From Pseudomonadota bacterium (GTDB lineage: Bacteria > Pseudomonadota > Gammaproteobacteria > Burkholderiales > Burkholderiaceae_C): a stretch of DNA of 32,114 bases. The notes below the pieces were generated by a model. The model saw only the letters and a list, made by a program, of their open reading frames with translations. It ran no database searches and was not told the origin of the DNA. Positions within the stretch are counted from its first letter, which is position 1. Each line of letters starts with the position of its first letter. This document shows positions 15,091 to 24,457 of this stretch, piece after piece. The position numbers and the translations under genes were made by a program. The stretch spans positions 1-32,114 of the forward strand of contig JAKCDM010000028.1 of assembly GCA_021841865.1 (NCBI GenBank), in the 5' to 3' direction.

Positions 15091-16898
15091 AGGCGCGCAC
15101 GGTGTTGACCCTGGGCTTCGTGCTGCTGCTGGCGCTGGCGCCGTGGCTGGTGGGCAGCTACGGGCAGACGTTGCTGGACTACATCGGGCTGGCCACGATC
15201 GTCGTGCTCGGGCTGGTGCTGCTGACGGGAGTGGGGGGGCTGACGAGCTTCGGGCAGGCCGCCTTCGTCGGCATGGGCGCGTACACGACGGCCTACCTGA
15301 GCACGGTGGCGGGGTGGAGCCCGTGGTGGGGGCTGGTGGCGGCGCTGGTGCTGGTGACTGCGGCGGCGCTGGTGCTGGGGTGGGTGACGCTGCGCATGAG
15401 CGGGCATTACCTGCCGCTGTCGACGCTGGCTTGGGGGCTGAGCATCTACCTGGTGTTCGGCAACGTGCAGGCCATCGGGGGGCAGACGGGCTTGAGCGGC
15501 ATTGCGCCGATCGGGGTGCTGGGCTGGCAGCTGACGACGCCGCGGCAGTACCACTACCTGATCTGGGGGGTGGTGCTGCTGATCGTGTGGACGGTGCACA
15601 ACATGCTGGATTCGCGCGAGGGGCGGGCGATGCGCGCGCTCAAGGGAGGCGCGCTGATGGCCGAGGCGATGGGCATCCACACCACGCGCTTCAAGACCAT
15701 CCTGTTCGTGCTGGCGGCGCAGTACGCGTGCGTGTCGGGGTGGCTGTACGCGCACATGCAGGGTTTCGTGAACCCGACGCCGTTCTCGCTGGGGCAGGGC
15801 ATCGAGTACCTGTTCATGGGGGTGGTGGGGGGCATCGGCGACCTGTGGGGCGCGGTGCTGGGCTCGTCGCTGTACTCGCTGCTGCGCCAGTGGCTGTCGG
15901 ACCTGCTGCCGCAGCTGCTGGGGCGCAGCGGCAGCTTCGAGGGGCTGGCGTTCGGGATCCTGATGATCGTGATCCTGCAGCGCGCCCCCGAGGGGCTGTG
16001 GAGCCACCTGCGCGCGCTGGGGCGGCGCTGGCAGGCAGCCGCGGCGCCGCTGCAGGCGCCCCATGCGCCGCAGCTGGGCGAGCGTGCGCGCCCGGCGGCC
16101 GGCGACGTGGTGCTGCAGGTGCGCGAGCTGAGCAAGCGCTTCGGCGGTCTGGTGGCCAACAACGCGATCAGTTTCGAGGTGCGCGCCGGCGAGGTGCTGG
16201 CGCTGATCGGGCCGAACGGCGCGGGCAAGAGCACGTTGTTCAACTGCATCTCGGCGGTGGACCGCGCCAGCGCGGGGCAGGTGAGCTTCCTGGGGCGCTC
16301 GATCGAGCGCAGCGACTCGCGCGCGGTGGCGGCCATGGGGCTGAGCCGCACCTTCCAGCATGTGCGGCTGCTGCCGCGCATGAGCGTGCTGGACAACGTG
16401 GCGCTGGGGGCGCACCTGCGCGGGCACCACAGTTTCGTCGCGTCGGCGTGGCGCCTGGACCGCGCGCAGGAAGCGAGCATCCAGGCCACGGCGTGGCGCC
16501 AGCTCGAGCGCTGCGGGCTGGCCGAGCATGCGCAGCAGCCGGCGGGCAGCCTGCCGCTGGGGCTGCAGCGGGTGGTGGAGATCGCGCGCGCGCTGGCCAC
16601 CGATCCCTGCCTGCTGCTGCTGGACGAGCCGGCGGCGGGGCTGCGCTACCTGGAAAAGCGCAAGCTGGCGCAGTTGCTGGAGCAGTTGCGCGAGCAGGGG
16701 CTGGCGATCCTGCTGGTCGAGCATGACCTGGACTTCGTCATGGGGCTGGCCGACCGGGTGGTGGCGATGGACTTCGGCGAGAAGATCGCCGAGGGCACGC
16801 CGCGCGAGGTGCAGAAGCACCCGGCGGTGATCGAGGCCTACCTGGGCGGGGTGGACGAGCCGGCGGCGCCGGCGCAGGCGATGGAGCAGGCGGTATGA
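15087..16898 (+). CDS. livMG: Fused ABC permease-ATPase (LivM-LivG)
   Basis: This 603-residue protein joins two subunits. Residues 1-315 are a LivM-type permease with many membrane spans (VGGLTSFGQAAFVGMGAYTT is diagnostic). Residues about 340-590 are a LivG-type ATPase with Walker A GPNGAGKS near 375, Q-loop region SRTFQHVRLLP, Walker B LLLLDEPAAGL near 513, and H-switch LLVEHDLDFVM. The ABC signature is unusual: SLPLGLQR near 488 replaces LSGGQ or LSYGQ. No frameshift or stop separates the halves; the linker (about 315-340) is Ala/Pro/Gln-rich. Such fusions occur in Burkholderiales. It overlaps livH and livF by four bases each, so the transporter genes are translationally coupled. Confidence 0.93.
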   Translation: MKARTVLTLGFVLLLALAPWLVGSYGQTLLDYIGLATIVVLGLVLLTGVGGLTSFGQAAFVGMGAYTTAYLSTVAGWSPWWGLVAALVLVTAAALVLGWVTLRMSGHYLPLSTLAWGLSIYLVFGNVQAIGGQTGLSGIAPIGVLGWQLTTPRQYHYLIWGVVLLIVWTVHNMLDSREGRAMRALKGGALMAEAMGIHTTRFKTILFVLAAQYACVSGWLYAHMQGFVNPTPFSLGQGIEYLFMGVVGGIGDLWGAVLGSSLYSLLRQWLSDLLPQLLGRSGSFEGLAFGILMIVILQRAPEGLWSHLRALGRRWQAAAAPLQAPHAPQLGERARPAAGDVVLQVRELSKRFGGLVANNAISFEVRAGEVLALIGPNGAGKSTLFNCISAVDRASAGQVSFLGRSIERSDSRAVAAMGLSRTFQHVRLLPRMSVLDNVALGAHLRGHHSFVASAWRLDRAQEASIQATAWRQLERCGLAEHAQQPAGSLPLGLQRVVEIARALATDPCLLLLDEPAAGLRYLEKRKLAQLLEQLREQGLAILLVEHDLDFVMGLADRVVAMDFGEKIAEGTPREVQKHPAVIEAYLGGVDEPAAPAQAMEQAV

Positions 16899-17638
16899 AC
16901 GCGGTGCGGCAGGACGGGCAGGCGCTGCTGCGCGTGTCGGGCATGAGCCTGAGCTACGGCAAGGTGCAGGCGCTGCGCGACGTGAGCCTGGAGGTGGGGC
17001 GCGGCAGCATGGTCACGGTGATCGGGCCCAACGGGGCGGGCAAGACCACGCTGCTGGGCTCGGTCATGGGTCTGCTGCGCGGCAGCGGCCGGGTGGAGTT
17101 CGACGGGGTGGACCTGAGCCGCGCCGACGCGCAGCGGCGGGTCGAGGCGGGCATCGGGCTGGTCACCGAGAAGCGCGACCTGTTCGGCAGCATGAGCGTG
17201 CACGACAACCTGCTGCTGGGGGCGTTCCGGCGCCGCGACGGGCGCGCGGCGCGCCAGCGCGAGCTCGAGCGGGTGTACGGGCTGTTCCCGCGCCTGAAGG
17301 AGCGCAGCGCGCAGGCGGCGCAGACGCTGTCGGGAGGGGAGCGCCAGATGCTGGCGCTGGGGCGCGCGCTGATGGGCGCGCCGCGCCTGCTCATGCTCGA
17401 CGAACCCAGCCTGGGGCTGGCGCCGCGTATCGTGCGCGAGGTGCTGCACGCGGTGGCGCACTTGCGCGACGCCGGCATGAGCGTGCTGCTGATCGAGCAG
17501 AACGCGCGCGCGGCGCTGCAGGTGGCCGACCAGGCCTACGTGCTCGAGCTCGGCGAGGTCTCGATGCACGGCCCGGCGCGGCAGTTGCTGCACGACCCCA
17601 AGGTCGAGGCCACCTACCTGGGCATGCTCAAGGAATAA
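16895..17638 (+). CDS. livF: ABC transporter ATPase, LivF type
   Basis: This 247-residue ATPase is the second nucleotide-binding subunit of the importer. It has Walker A GPNGAGKTT at 44-52, signature LSGGE at 145-149, Walker B LLMLDEP at 165-171 and the H-loop in LLIEQNARAALQVAD. The ending (DPKVEATYLGML) is typical of LivF. The start overlaps the stop of the fused LivM-LivG gene (ATGA at 16895-16898). With LivH and the fusion it gives a complete importer: two permease domains and two ATPases. It is the last gene of the operon and is followed by REP-like hairpins. Confidence 0.95.
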   Translation: MNAVRQDGQALLRVSGMSLSYGKVQALRDVSLEVGRGSMVTVIGPNGAGKTTLLGSVMGLLRGSGRVEFDGVDLSRADAQRRVEAGIGLVTEKRDLFGSMSVHDNLLLGAFRRRDGRAARQRELERVYGLFPRLKERSAQAAQTLSGGERQMLALGRALMGAPRLLMLDEPSLGLAPRIVREVLHAVAHLRDAGMSVLLIEQNARAALQVADQAYVLELGEVSMHGPARQLLHDPKVEATYLGMLKE

Positions 17639-17654
17639 CGGTCAGCCCCACGCT

Positions 17655-17714
17655 CGCTGCCCCCGAGGGGGCTCGGGCGCCTTTGGGGGGCAGCGATGTA
17701 TGCTGCATCGCTGC
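17655..17714. repeat. REP-like GC-rich double hairpin
   Basis: CGCTGCCCCC at 17655-17664 pairs with GGGGGCAGCG at 17686-17695. Overlapping it, GCAGCGATG at 17690-17698 pairs with CATCGCTGC at 17706-17714. The two stems share bases and cannot fully form together. The first resembles GC-rich intergenic repeats that I associate with Burkholderiales genomes. It lies between livF and the next operon, so it may terminate the transporter transcript. Confidence 0.55.
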
Positions 17715-17763
17715 GGGCGGCGCCATCGGCCGCCTGCGCATCGTGCCCGAACAGGAGCCCACC

Positions 17764-19170
17764 ATGAACCATCGCACTCCTTCCGCCGGACTCCGGCGCG
17801 AGGCGCCGGCGCAATTGCTGCAAGGCCTCGCCCAACGCTTCGGCGATGCCTTCAGCACCGCACGCGCGGTGTGCGAGCAGCATGGTCGCGACGAATCGCC
17901 GTTCGACGTCGAGCCGCCTTGCGGCGTGGTGTTCTGCGCGAGCACCGCCGACGTGTCCGACGCGGTCCGGCTGTGCGCCGGACACGGCGTGCCGGTGATC
18001 GCCTTCGGCGCCGGCTCGTCGCTCGAGGGGCAGTTGCTGGCGGTGCAGGGCGGCATCACGCTGGACCTCACGCGCATGAACCAGGTGCTCGACGTCGCCG
18101 CCGAGGACATGCTGGCCACCGTGCAGGCCGGAGTCACGCGCCTGCAGCTCAACGAGGAACTTCGCCACAGCGGCCTGTTCTTTCCCATCGATCCGGGGGC
18201 CGACGCGACACTGGGCGGCATGACGGCCACGCGCGCCAGCGGTACCAACGCGGTTCGCTACGGCACCATGCGCGAGAACGTGCTGGCGCTGACCGTGGTG
18301 CTGGCCGACGGACGCGTGGTGCGCACCGGCACGCGGGCGCGCAAGAGCAGCGCCGGCTACGACCTCACTCGCCTGTTCGTCGGCAGCGAGGGCACGCTGG
18401 GCATCGTCACCGAGATCACGCTGCGCCTGCACCCGCAACCCCAGGCCGTGGCCGCCGCGGTGTGCTCCTTCGCCGACGTGGCCAGCGCCGTGAACTGCAC
18501 CATCGAGCTCATCCAGTCGGCGGTGCCGATCGCGCGCTGCGAACTCATGGATGCGCATGCCGTGCGCGCGGTCAATGCCCACGACCACCTCGAGCTGCCC
18601 GAGCAGCCGCTGCTGCTGATGGAATTCCACGGCACTCCGGCCGGCGTGCGCGAGCAGGCGCAGGCGACGCAGGAGATCGCCGCCACCCATGGCGGCTCCG
18701 ACTTCGCGTGGGCCGATACGCCCGAGGAGCGCACCCGGCTGTGGAAGGCGCGGCACCACGCCTACCTGTCTGCGCTGCAGACCCGCCCGGGTTGCCGCTG
18801 CGTGACCACCGACACCTGCGTGCCGATCTCGCGCCTGGCCGAGAGCATCAACGAGACCGTGCTCGAGGCCGACGCGGCCGGGCTGCCGTATTTTCTCGTG
18901 GGGCATGTCGGCGACGGCAATTTCCACGTCGGATACCTGATCGACCCGCAATTGCCGGCCGAGCGCGAGCTCGCCGAGGATCTCAACGCGCGCCTGGTAC
19001 GGCGCGCGCTGCGCCTGGGCGGCACCTGTACCGGAGAGCACGGCGTGGGGCTGCACAAGCAGGGCTTCCTGCGCGAGGAGGCCGGCGACGACGCCATCGG
19101 CCTGATGCGTGCGCTCAAGCAGGCGCTCGACCCGGCGGGCATCCTGAACCCGGGCAAGATCTTCGGCTGA
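17764..19170 (+). CDS. FAD-linked oxidase (D-lactate/glycolate dehydrogenase type)
   Basis: This 468-residue flavoprotein oxidises a 2-hydroxy acid and passes electrons to the respiratory chain or an acceptor. The N-terminal FAD-binding domain (about 50-230) has VIAFGAGSSLEGQLLAVQGG followed by the covalent/ADP-binding region PGADATLGGMTATRASGTNA. The C-terminal FAD-oxidase cap (about 235-468) ends with GTCTGEHGVGLHKQGFL and ILNPGKIF, both family hallmarks. Length fits D-lactate dehydrogenase (cytochrome) and GlcD. AGGAG at 17753-17757, six bases before the ATG, decides the start over a longer frame from 17683. GlcE and GlcF genes are absent, which favours a D-lactate or other D-2-hydroxyacid dehydrogenase acting alone. 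Confidence 0.9.
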   Translation: MNHRTPSAGLRREAPAQLLQGLAQRFGDAFSTARAVCEQHGRDESPFDVEPPCGVVFCASTADVSDAVRLCAGHGVPVIAFGAGSSLEGQLLAVQGGITLDLTRMNQVLDVAAEDMLATVQAGVTRLQLNEELRHSGLFFPIDPGADATLGGMTATRASGTNAVRYGTMRENVLALTVVLADGRVVRTGTRARKSSAGYDLTRLFVGSEGTLGIVTEITLRLHPQPQAVAAAVCSFADVASAVNCTIELIQSAVPIARCELMDAHAVRAVNAHDHLELPEQPLLLMEFHGTPAGVREQAQATQEIAATHGGSDFAWADTPEERTRLWKARHHAYLSALQTRPGCRCVTTDTCVPISRLAESINETVLEADAAGLPYFLVGHVGDGNFHVGYLIDPQLPAERELAEDLNARLVRRALRLGGTCTGEHGVGLHKQGFLREEAGDDAIGLMRALKQALDPAGILNPGKIFG

Positions 19171-19191
19171 CGTCGCGCGAGCTCGCCGGCG

Positions 19192-20319
<1,128 letters not shown>

Positions 20320-20359
20320 GCCCGGCTACGCCAGCCTCGGGGCCTGGCGCCGCCATGGT

Positions 20360-21931
20360 TCACTGCGAGATGTAGGCTTCGATGATGCCGAGTCCGGCAG
20401 AGGCCCCGTTGAACATCAGCTGCTTGATGATCAGCACCCGCGACTGGCCCAAGGGGTCGACGAAACTCCAGGCGTGCCAGTATTCGCGCCCCGATGAAGC
20501 GGTGGTCTGCGCGTTGCCCGGGAACGTGAAGGAGCCGTTGCTCGCGATCGGAGCGCCCGCCGGGGTCAGCGCGAGATCGATGTTGGCCGCCGGCACGTCG
20601 AGCACCGGATTGCCGCTCGCGCCGAGGGCGTTGTAGAGCAGGTTGCCGGCGCTGGTGATGGTCGCGTAGTCATTGGTCGAGGTCGACGGCGTGGCCGTTC
20701 CCGCCGAGCTGCCCGCGCTGTAGGCGCAGTTGAACATCGCGAACAACGGTTTGCCACCGATCGTTGCGTAGATCTGCGCGGTCGTGCTCAACGGCAGGAA
20801 ATGCGACGACACGCCGTTGCCGCTGCCACCGTTGGCCACCGCGATGTAGAACGCGGTGGTCGTGGGAAGCAAGGCCCCCGGGAACAACGCGGGCTGGCAG
20901 ATCTGCACGACGCCCCCGTTGGTTCCCGGGTCGAGCATCGGCGCGGCGGCGCCGTCGCTGGCGGCGGCCTGCGTGGCCGGGTCGGTGGACAGGGTCAGCG
21001 GCAGCGCCGGCAGCGATCGGGCTCCGAGATACAGGAACTGCGATCCCAGGCTCAGCGAGCCCTGCGTGGCCGAGGCCGCGGCCACCTGGCCCGCGCCCGC
21101 CTGGGGCTGGCCCGGAGCTGCGGAAGCCTGGGTCTGCACGGCATAGACCGTGTAGCCGGCGTAGGGGAAATCGGCGCTGCCGAGCTGCGCGGCGCTGCCG
21201 CTCAGCGTGCCCTGCGCGCCCGCTGTCGCGGGAAGGCTGACCTGCAGCAGCGGGCTCGAGGCACTGCCCAGCTCGACCGAGGTGCCGTTGGGTGCGGATT
21301 CCGGATACGTGTCGAACAGCGCGTCGACTCCCGTGCCCGGGCTCGGGTAGGGGGACGAGACGGGGTCGAAATTGGCGGCCTGCACGCCGTAGTTCGCCAG
21401 CACCGGCGCGAGCGCGCCCAGCACGCTCTGCGTGGCGGCGGCATAGGCGCTGCCGGTCATCAGCGACGACGACAGCGCCACGACCTGCAGGTTCGAGCTG
21501 GCGTTCACACCGAGCTTGCCGAGTGCGTCGTAGGCGATGAGCGTGGTCAGCGGGTCGACGTTGACGGTGAAGCTGGCGGGCAGCGCCTGACCGCCGCCGG
21601 CCGGCAGGTACACGGCGTCGAGCGGGATTCCCCCGGGGCCTCCGCTGAGAAGACTCAGCACCACCGGAGCGCCGGAGCAACTCAGGCTCATCGTGTAGGC
21701 ACCTTGACTGTTGGTCGTGGCGCTGCCGCAGTTCTGCCCGTTCGGGCCGATGGCGAGCAGCGTGGCCCCGGCCACCGGAGCCCCGGCGGCGACGACCCCC
21801 GAGGCAACTGCGCCCGACGCGACGTTTCCGGCCGGCGAGGAGCCCGAGCCGCCGCCGCAGGCGCTGAGAATGGCCGCGGCAGCGAATGAGGCCGCACTTG
21901 TCTGTAAAGCGGATCTGAGTTTTCCTGGCAT
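20360..21931 (-). CDS. Large low-complexity lipoprotein, unknown function
   Basis: This 523-residue protein begins MPGKLRSALQTSAASFAAAA and has the lipobox LSAC (21-24), so Cys24 should be lipidated. A GGGSGSSPAG tether follows. Residues about 40-100 (VAGATLLAIGPNGQNCGSAT onward) look like a carboxypeptidase-regulatory or CNA-B-like beta-sandwich that often precedes surface adhesin or nutrient-binding regions. The rest is rich in Ala, Ser, Gly and Thr with few charged residues. The frame continues upstream to 22357, but the lipobox fixes the start at 21931. No clear ribosome-binding site is present; a long hairpin lies just upstream in the leader. Function not recognised. Confidence 0.8.
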   Translation of the reverse strand: MPGKLRSALQTSAASFAAAAILSACGGGSGSSPAGNVASGAVASGVVAAGAPVAGATLLAIGPNGQNCGSATTNSQGAYTMSLSCSGAPVVLSLLSGGPGGIPLDAVYLPAGGGQALPASFTVNVDPLTTLIAYDALGKLGVNASSNLQVVALSSSLMTGSAYAAATQSVLGALAPVLANYGVQAANFDPVSSPYPSPGTGVDALFDTYPESAPNGTSVELGSASSPLLQVSLPATAGAQGTLSGSAAQLGSADFPYAGYTVYAVQTQASAAPGQPQAGAGQVAAASATQGSLSLGSQFLYLGARSLPALPLTLSTDPATQAAASDGAAAPMLDPGTNGGVVQICQPALFPGALLPTTTAFYIAVANGGSGNGVSSHFLPLSTTAQIYATIGGKPLFAMFNCAYSAGSSAGTATPSTSTNDYATITSAGNLLYNALGASGNPVLDVPAANIDLALTPAGAPIASNGSFTFPGNAQTTASSGREYWHAWSFVDPLGQSRVLIIKQLMFNGASAGLGIIEAYISQ

Positions 21932-21946
21932 TTTGTTCTGAATTCG

Positions 21947-21989
21947 TAGGAGCAATGGCTTTCGCCCACGCGAAAGCTGCTTGATCCTA
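21947..21989 (-). promoter_or_regulatory. Long hairpin in the leader of the 523-residue lipoprotein gene
   Basis: The core is a perfect stem, GCTTTCGC at 21958-21965 and GCGAAAGC at 21970-21977, around the loop CCAC. Outer pairing of TAGGA (21947-21951) with TCCTA (21985-21989) extends it through small mismatches. It ends 16 bases upstream of the start codon, where a ribosome-binding site would be expected and none is obvious. It may control translation; it does not match a riboswitch class I know. Confidence 0.5.
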
Positions 21990-22047
21990 GGTTCGTGCAG
22001 GGATCCGTCAACGCCAAGATTGACGATGAAAAAGGTCTCGCGATACT

Positions 22048-22070
22048 CCTGAAAGGGGGGGCTTTTCAGG
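22048..22070. promoter_or_regulatory. Inverted repeat flanking a G-run
   Basis: CCTGAAA at 22048-22054 and TTTCAGG at 22064-22070 are perfect arms around a G-rich nine-base centre. It is an operator-like or hairpin element in the region between the two divergent lipoprotein genes. Confidence 0.4.
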
Positions 22071-22389
22071 TCGTGCGCTGGAAATATGCCGGCGTCTCCG
22101 GCAAGGCGGCCCGATGAATTCTGATTTCGTGAAGTGCGCATTCGTGCGAGCTGTATTCCGAACGGCCATACCCCCACGAGCCGGGGATTGCTCGTCAAAC
22201 GTGACGACGACACCGCGGCCCTCATCGACTCCAATGAAGCCGGGTCGGAAATGCGCGCCTTGACGAGAAGGCAGCGTGTCCCCGACGTTTTCCAGGCGGG
22301 TGCCCGGAAAATCACCATGCGCATGACCAAGTGTCGTGCCACGGTAGCCTGTTTCACAGTTCAACATGCGGGAGCGCGGTGAGTCGAAC

Positions 22390-23322
22390 ATGAAAAGAAC
22401 ATCGGTAGTTTGGGCATTGGCTGGGGTTTTATCGCTCGCGGGCTGCGCGAACATGCCGCAAGGCCTGTCCTCCGCCATCGAGTCGGCTCAGTACGGATAC
22501 ACGAACAAGCTCTTGCCGGCCATCGTGGTTCCGCCATCGGGCGCAGCCGTGCAGCGGGAGGTCGAAATCACTGCCGCCGGCAACGGCATGCACGACTACC
22601 AGCTCCTGCCCATCGACCTGCGCCAGGTTGCCGGCAGCGGGACCCTGGATATCGACGTGCAGATCCATCCGGACAGTGCGACCGCCGGCTCGTTCGACCT
22701 GTTTCAGAGCGGCGCTGTCATCCCCGTGAGCGGGCGCCCGACCACCAGCATGGGCGGACGCTACGACGTTGCGCCCGGCACGCACTTCAGGCTGAGCTAC
22801 AAGTTCTCGACACCGGGGGTGGTCCTTCTGGGGGCGGAGGGCAACTGGTTCAGCGCGAAGGGCGCGTCCGGCCTGGTCGATATCAGCGTGCACCTGGAGG
22901 TTCCCGGCGGCGCGGCCATCGCGGGCAATATCCCGGCGCAGGGCCAGGCCGCGCCGCAACACCTGGCGACCGGACAGGTCTGGCGCGGCAGCTATACCTG
23001 CAGCCAGGGAGCCACCCCGCTGACACTGAGAATCACCGACATCGCGCACGGAGAGCGTGAAACCCCTTATGGCGACGGACGCTACGCCACCGCGGATTTC
23101 GAATTCGGCGGGCAGGGATCGGGCATTCCCCGGGGAAGTTACCGACTGGAGGGGGCCGTGCTGGACGACGGACAGGTGCGTCTCGCACCACGAGCCTGGA
23201 TTCGTCGCCCTCCCGGATACATGATGGTGGGTCTGAGCGGGCGCGTCGATGCGCGCGGGAATTTCACCGGGCGGATCGCCGACAGAAGCTGCGGAGCCTT
23301 CGAGCTGCGCTTGCTGAAATAA
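22390..23322 (+). CDS. Lipoprotein, unknown function
   Basis: This 310-residue protein starts MKRTSVVWALAGVLSLAGCA. The lipobox LAGC places the lipidated Cys at 19, and the next residue is Ala, which predicts transport to the outer membrane. The middle (about 50-185) is a predicted beta-rich region. Residues about 190-310 (RGSYTCSQGATPLTLRITDI to SGRVDARGNFTGRIADRSCG) form a second beta-rich module resembling domains that describe 'extracellular or surface' small-molecule binding, without a certain match. Two Cys in this module could form a disulfide. ATG at 22390 is preferred to 22366 because only it gives a normal signal peptide. I do not recognise the family. Confidence 0.75.
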   Translation: MKRTSVVWALAGVLSLAGCANMPQGLSSAIESAQYGYTNKLLPAIVVPPSGAAVQREVEITAAGNGMHDYQLLPIDLRQVAGSGTLDIDVQIHPDSATAGSFDLFQSGAVIPVSGRPTTSMGGRYDVAPGTHFRLSYKFSTPGVVLLGAEGNWFSAKGASGLVDISVHLEVPGGAAIAGNIPAQGQAAPQHLATGQVWRGSYTCSQGATPLTLRITDIAHGERETPYGDGRYATADFEFGGQGSGIPRGSYRLEGAVLDDGQVRLAPRAWIRRPPGYMMVGLSGRVDARGNFTGRIADRSCGAFELRLLK

Positions 23323-23396
23323 GGCATCCGCACCCGCGGCCTCGTCGATTTTTCCGCGGTGCGGCGGGCGTCCCATGAACAGGTTTTTGAAAATCA

Positions 23397-24452
23397 ATGA
23401 TGAAACCCATTCCCCTGATCACTTCCTGCGCGCTGCTCCTGCTGCTGGGTGCATGCGGCAAGAAGGCTGCCGACCCTGCTGCCTTCACCAGCGCGGCGCC
23501 GCCGAAGGCCGCGCCGACCACGGCGAACTCGACCGGCTGGGACGAAGCGGCGGCGCGCAAGTTCGAGCAGGCCGATTCGGGCGCGAAACGCAAGTTCGTC
23601 TGCGCGGTGAGCTTCAACAGCAACCTGATCCAGATCGCGCAGGACATGCACAACCAGACCGGGGGACGTACCCGTGTGCTGAGCGCTCTGGTCAGCGATC
23701 CGGCGATCGGCTTCGAAGCCCTCGGCAAGACGCAAATGCAGGTCGAGGCCAGCTCGCCGCGCAAGGCCTTGGGGCTCATCGACGCCGGGGGCGACCAGAT
23801 GGTGGTCGCCGAGGGCTGCTATGACGACGTTTCGGGTCCGGGTGCGACTGCCGACCTCGGCGCGGCCACCACCTATGTGGCTTACCAGGGCAACCCTGCG
23901 CCCTATTTCTGGGCACAGTACGCGATCCGGCACCCTGGCGCCGCCGAGGACCAGTCCATCGCGAAGGCCCTGTCCGCCGACTATGCCCGCGAGGCCGACG
24001 TGTTCAAGCGCCAGGACATGTTCAAGCAGCTCCAGCCGCAGATCGCCGCGACGCTTGCCACGGCCAAGGCCAAGCCCTACGTCACGCTGCTGTCGAGTAT
24101 CACGGTCGGTCACTACGACGCCGGCAGCAACAGCTTTGCGTTGACCAACGGGCTGTCCTACAGCCCGGCGAGCGCCTACGACTTCTCGCCGTGGATCGGT
24201 CTGAGCCTGGATGGTTCTCCCGCGCTGTTCAAGCTGCGTCCGGCGAACCAGGATGTGGCGCGTGCCTTCGAGGCGCTGGTGACGCAGAGCGACCAGATCT
24301 CGGTTCGCCTGTACATCAAGTGTGTCGGGATCGGCGTCGTGCGCGGCCGCGGGCCGAGCGTCGAAGGCTGGCTGCTTCGCTACGAGGTCGTCGATACGCA
24401 GGGCAGGGCGCGCTTCACCATCGCGCCGGATGGCGCGTTGCAGGCCGCCTGA
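23397..24452 (+). CDS. Lipoprotein, unknown function
   Basis: This 351-residue protein begins MMKPIPLITSCALLLLLGAC. The lipobox LGAC puts the lipidated Cys at residue 20, followed by GKKAADPAAF, a charged tether rich in Ala and Pro. The rest is soluble and mixed alpha/beta, with regions VCAVSFNSNLIQIAQDMHNQ and YIKCVGIGVVRGRGPSVEGW. No known domain is evident to me. A second ATG follows immediately at 23400. It lies 74 bases after the preceding lipoprotein and is on the same strand, so they may be co-transcribed. A strong hairpin follows its stop. Confidence 0.75.
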   Translation: MMKPIPLITSCALLLLLGACGKKAADPAAFTSAAPPKAAPTTANSTGWDEAAARKFEQADSGAKRKFVCAVSFNSNLIQIAQDMHNQTGGRTRVLSALVSDPAIGFEALGKTQMQVEASSPRKALGLIDAGGDQMVVAEGCYDDVSGPGATADLGAATTYVAYQGNPAPYFWAQYAIRHPGAAEDQSIAKALSADYAREADVFKRQDMFKQLQPQIAATLATAKAKPYVTLLSSITVGHYDAGSNSFALTNGLSYSPASAYDFSPWIGLSLDGSPALFKLRPANQDVARAFEALVTQSDQISVRLYIKCVGIGVVRGRGPSVEGWLLRYEVVDTQGRARFTIAPDGALQAA

Positions 24453-24457
24453 GGTCG

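Larger units (their letters stand above)
21932..22389. other. Divergent intergenic region between lipoprotein genes
   Basis: These 458 bases hold no convincing gene. Forward and reverse frames in it lack family sequence and good starts. It is AT-richer than the flanks and carries two strong inverted repeats (21947-21989 and 22048-22070), so it is likely a regulatory region driving both lipoprotein genes. Confidence 0.6.

Noticed and set aside
14922-16820. Long minus-strand frame opposite the LivM-LivG gene
   Set aside because: His/Gln/Arg-rich translation with no family features; the plus strand encodes an unambiguous ABC protein.
20330-20348. Small inverted repeat GCCAG...CTGGC between the convergent phosphoesterase and lipoprotein genes
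   Set aside because: Five-base arms in GC-rich DNA are expected by chance.
21947-21989. Cyclic-di-GMP or other known riboswitch
   Set aside because: The hairpin is simple and I see no second stem or conserved core that would match a known class.
22008-22478. Minus-strand frame of 156 codons in the lipoprotein intergenic region
   Set aside because: It overlaps the signal peptide of the lipoprotein at 22390, has no ribosome-binding site and reads as non-protein sequence.
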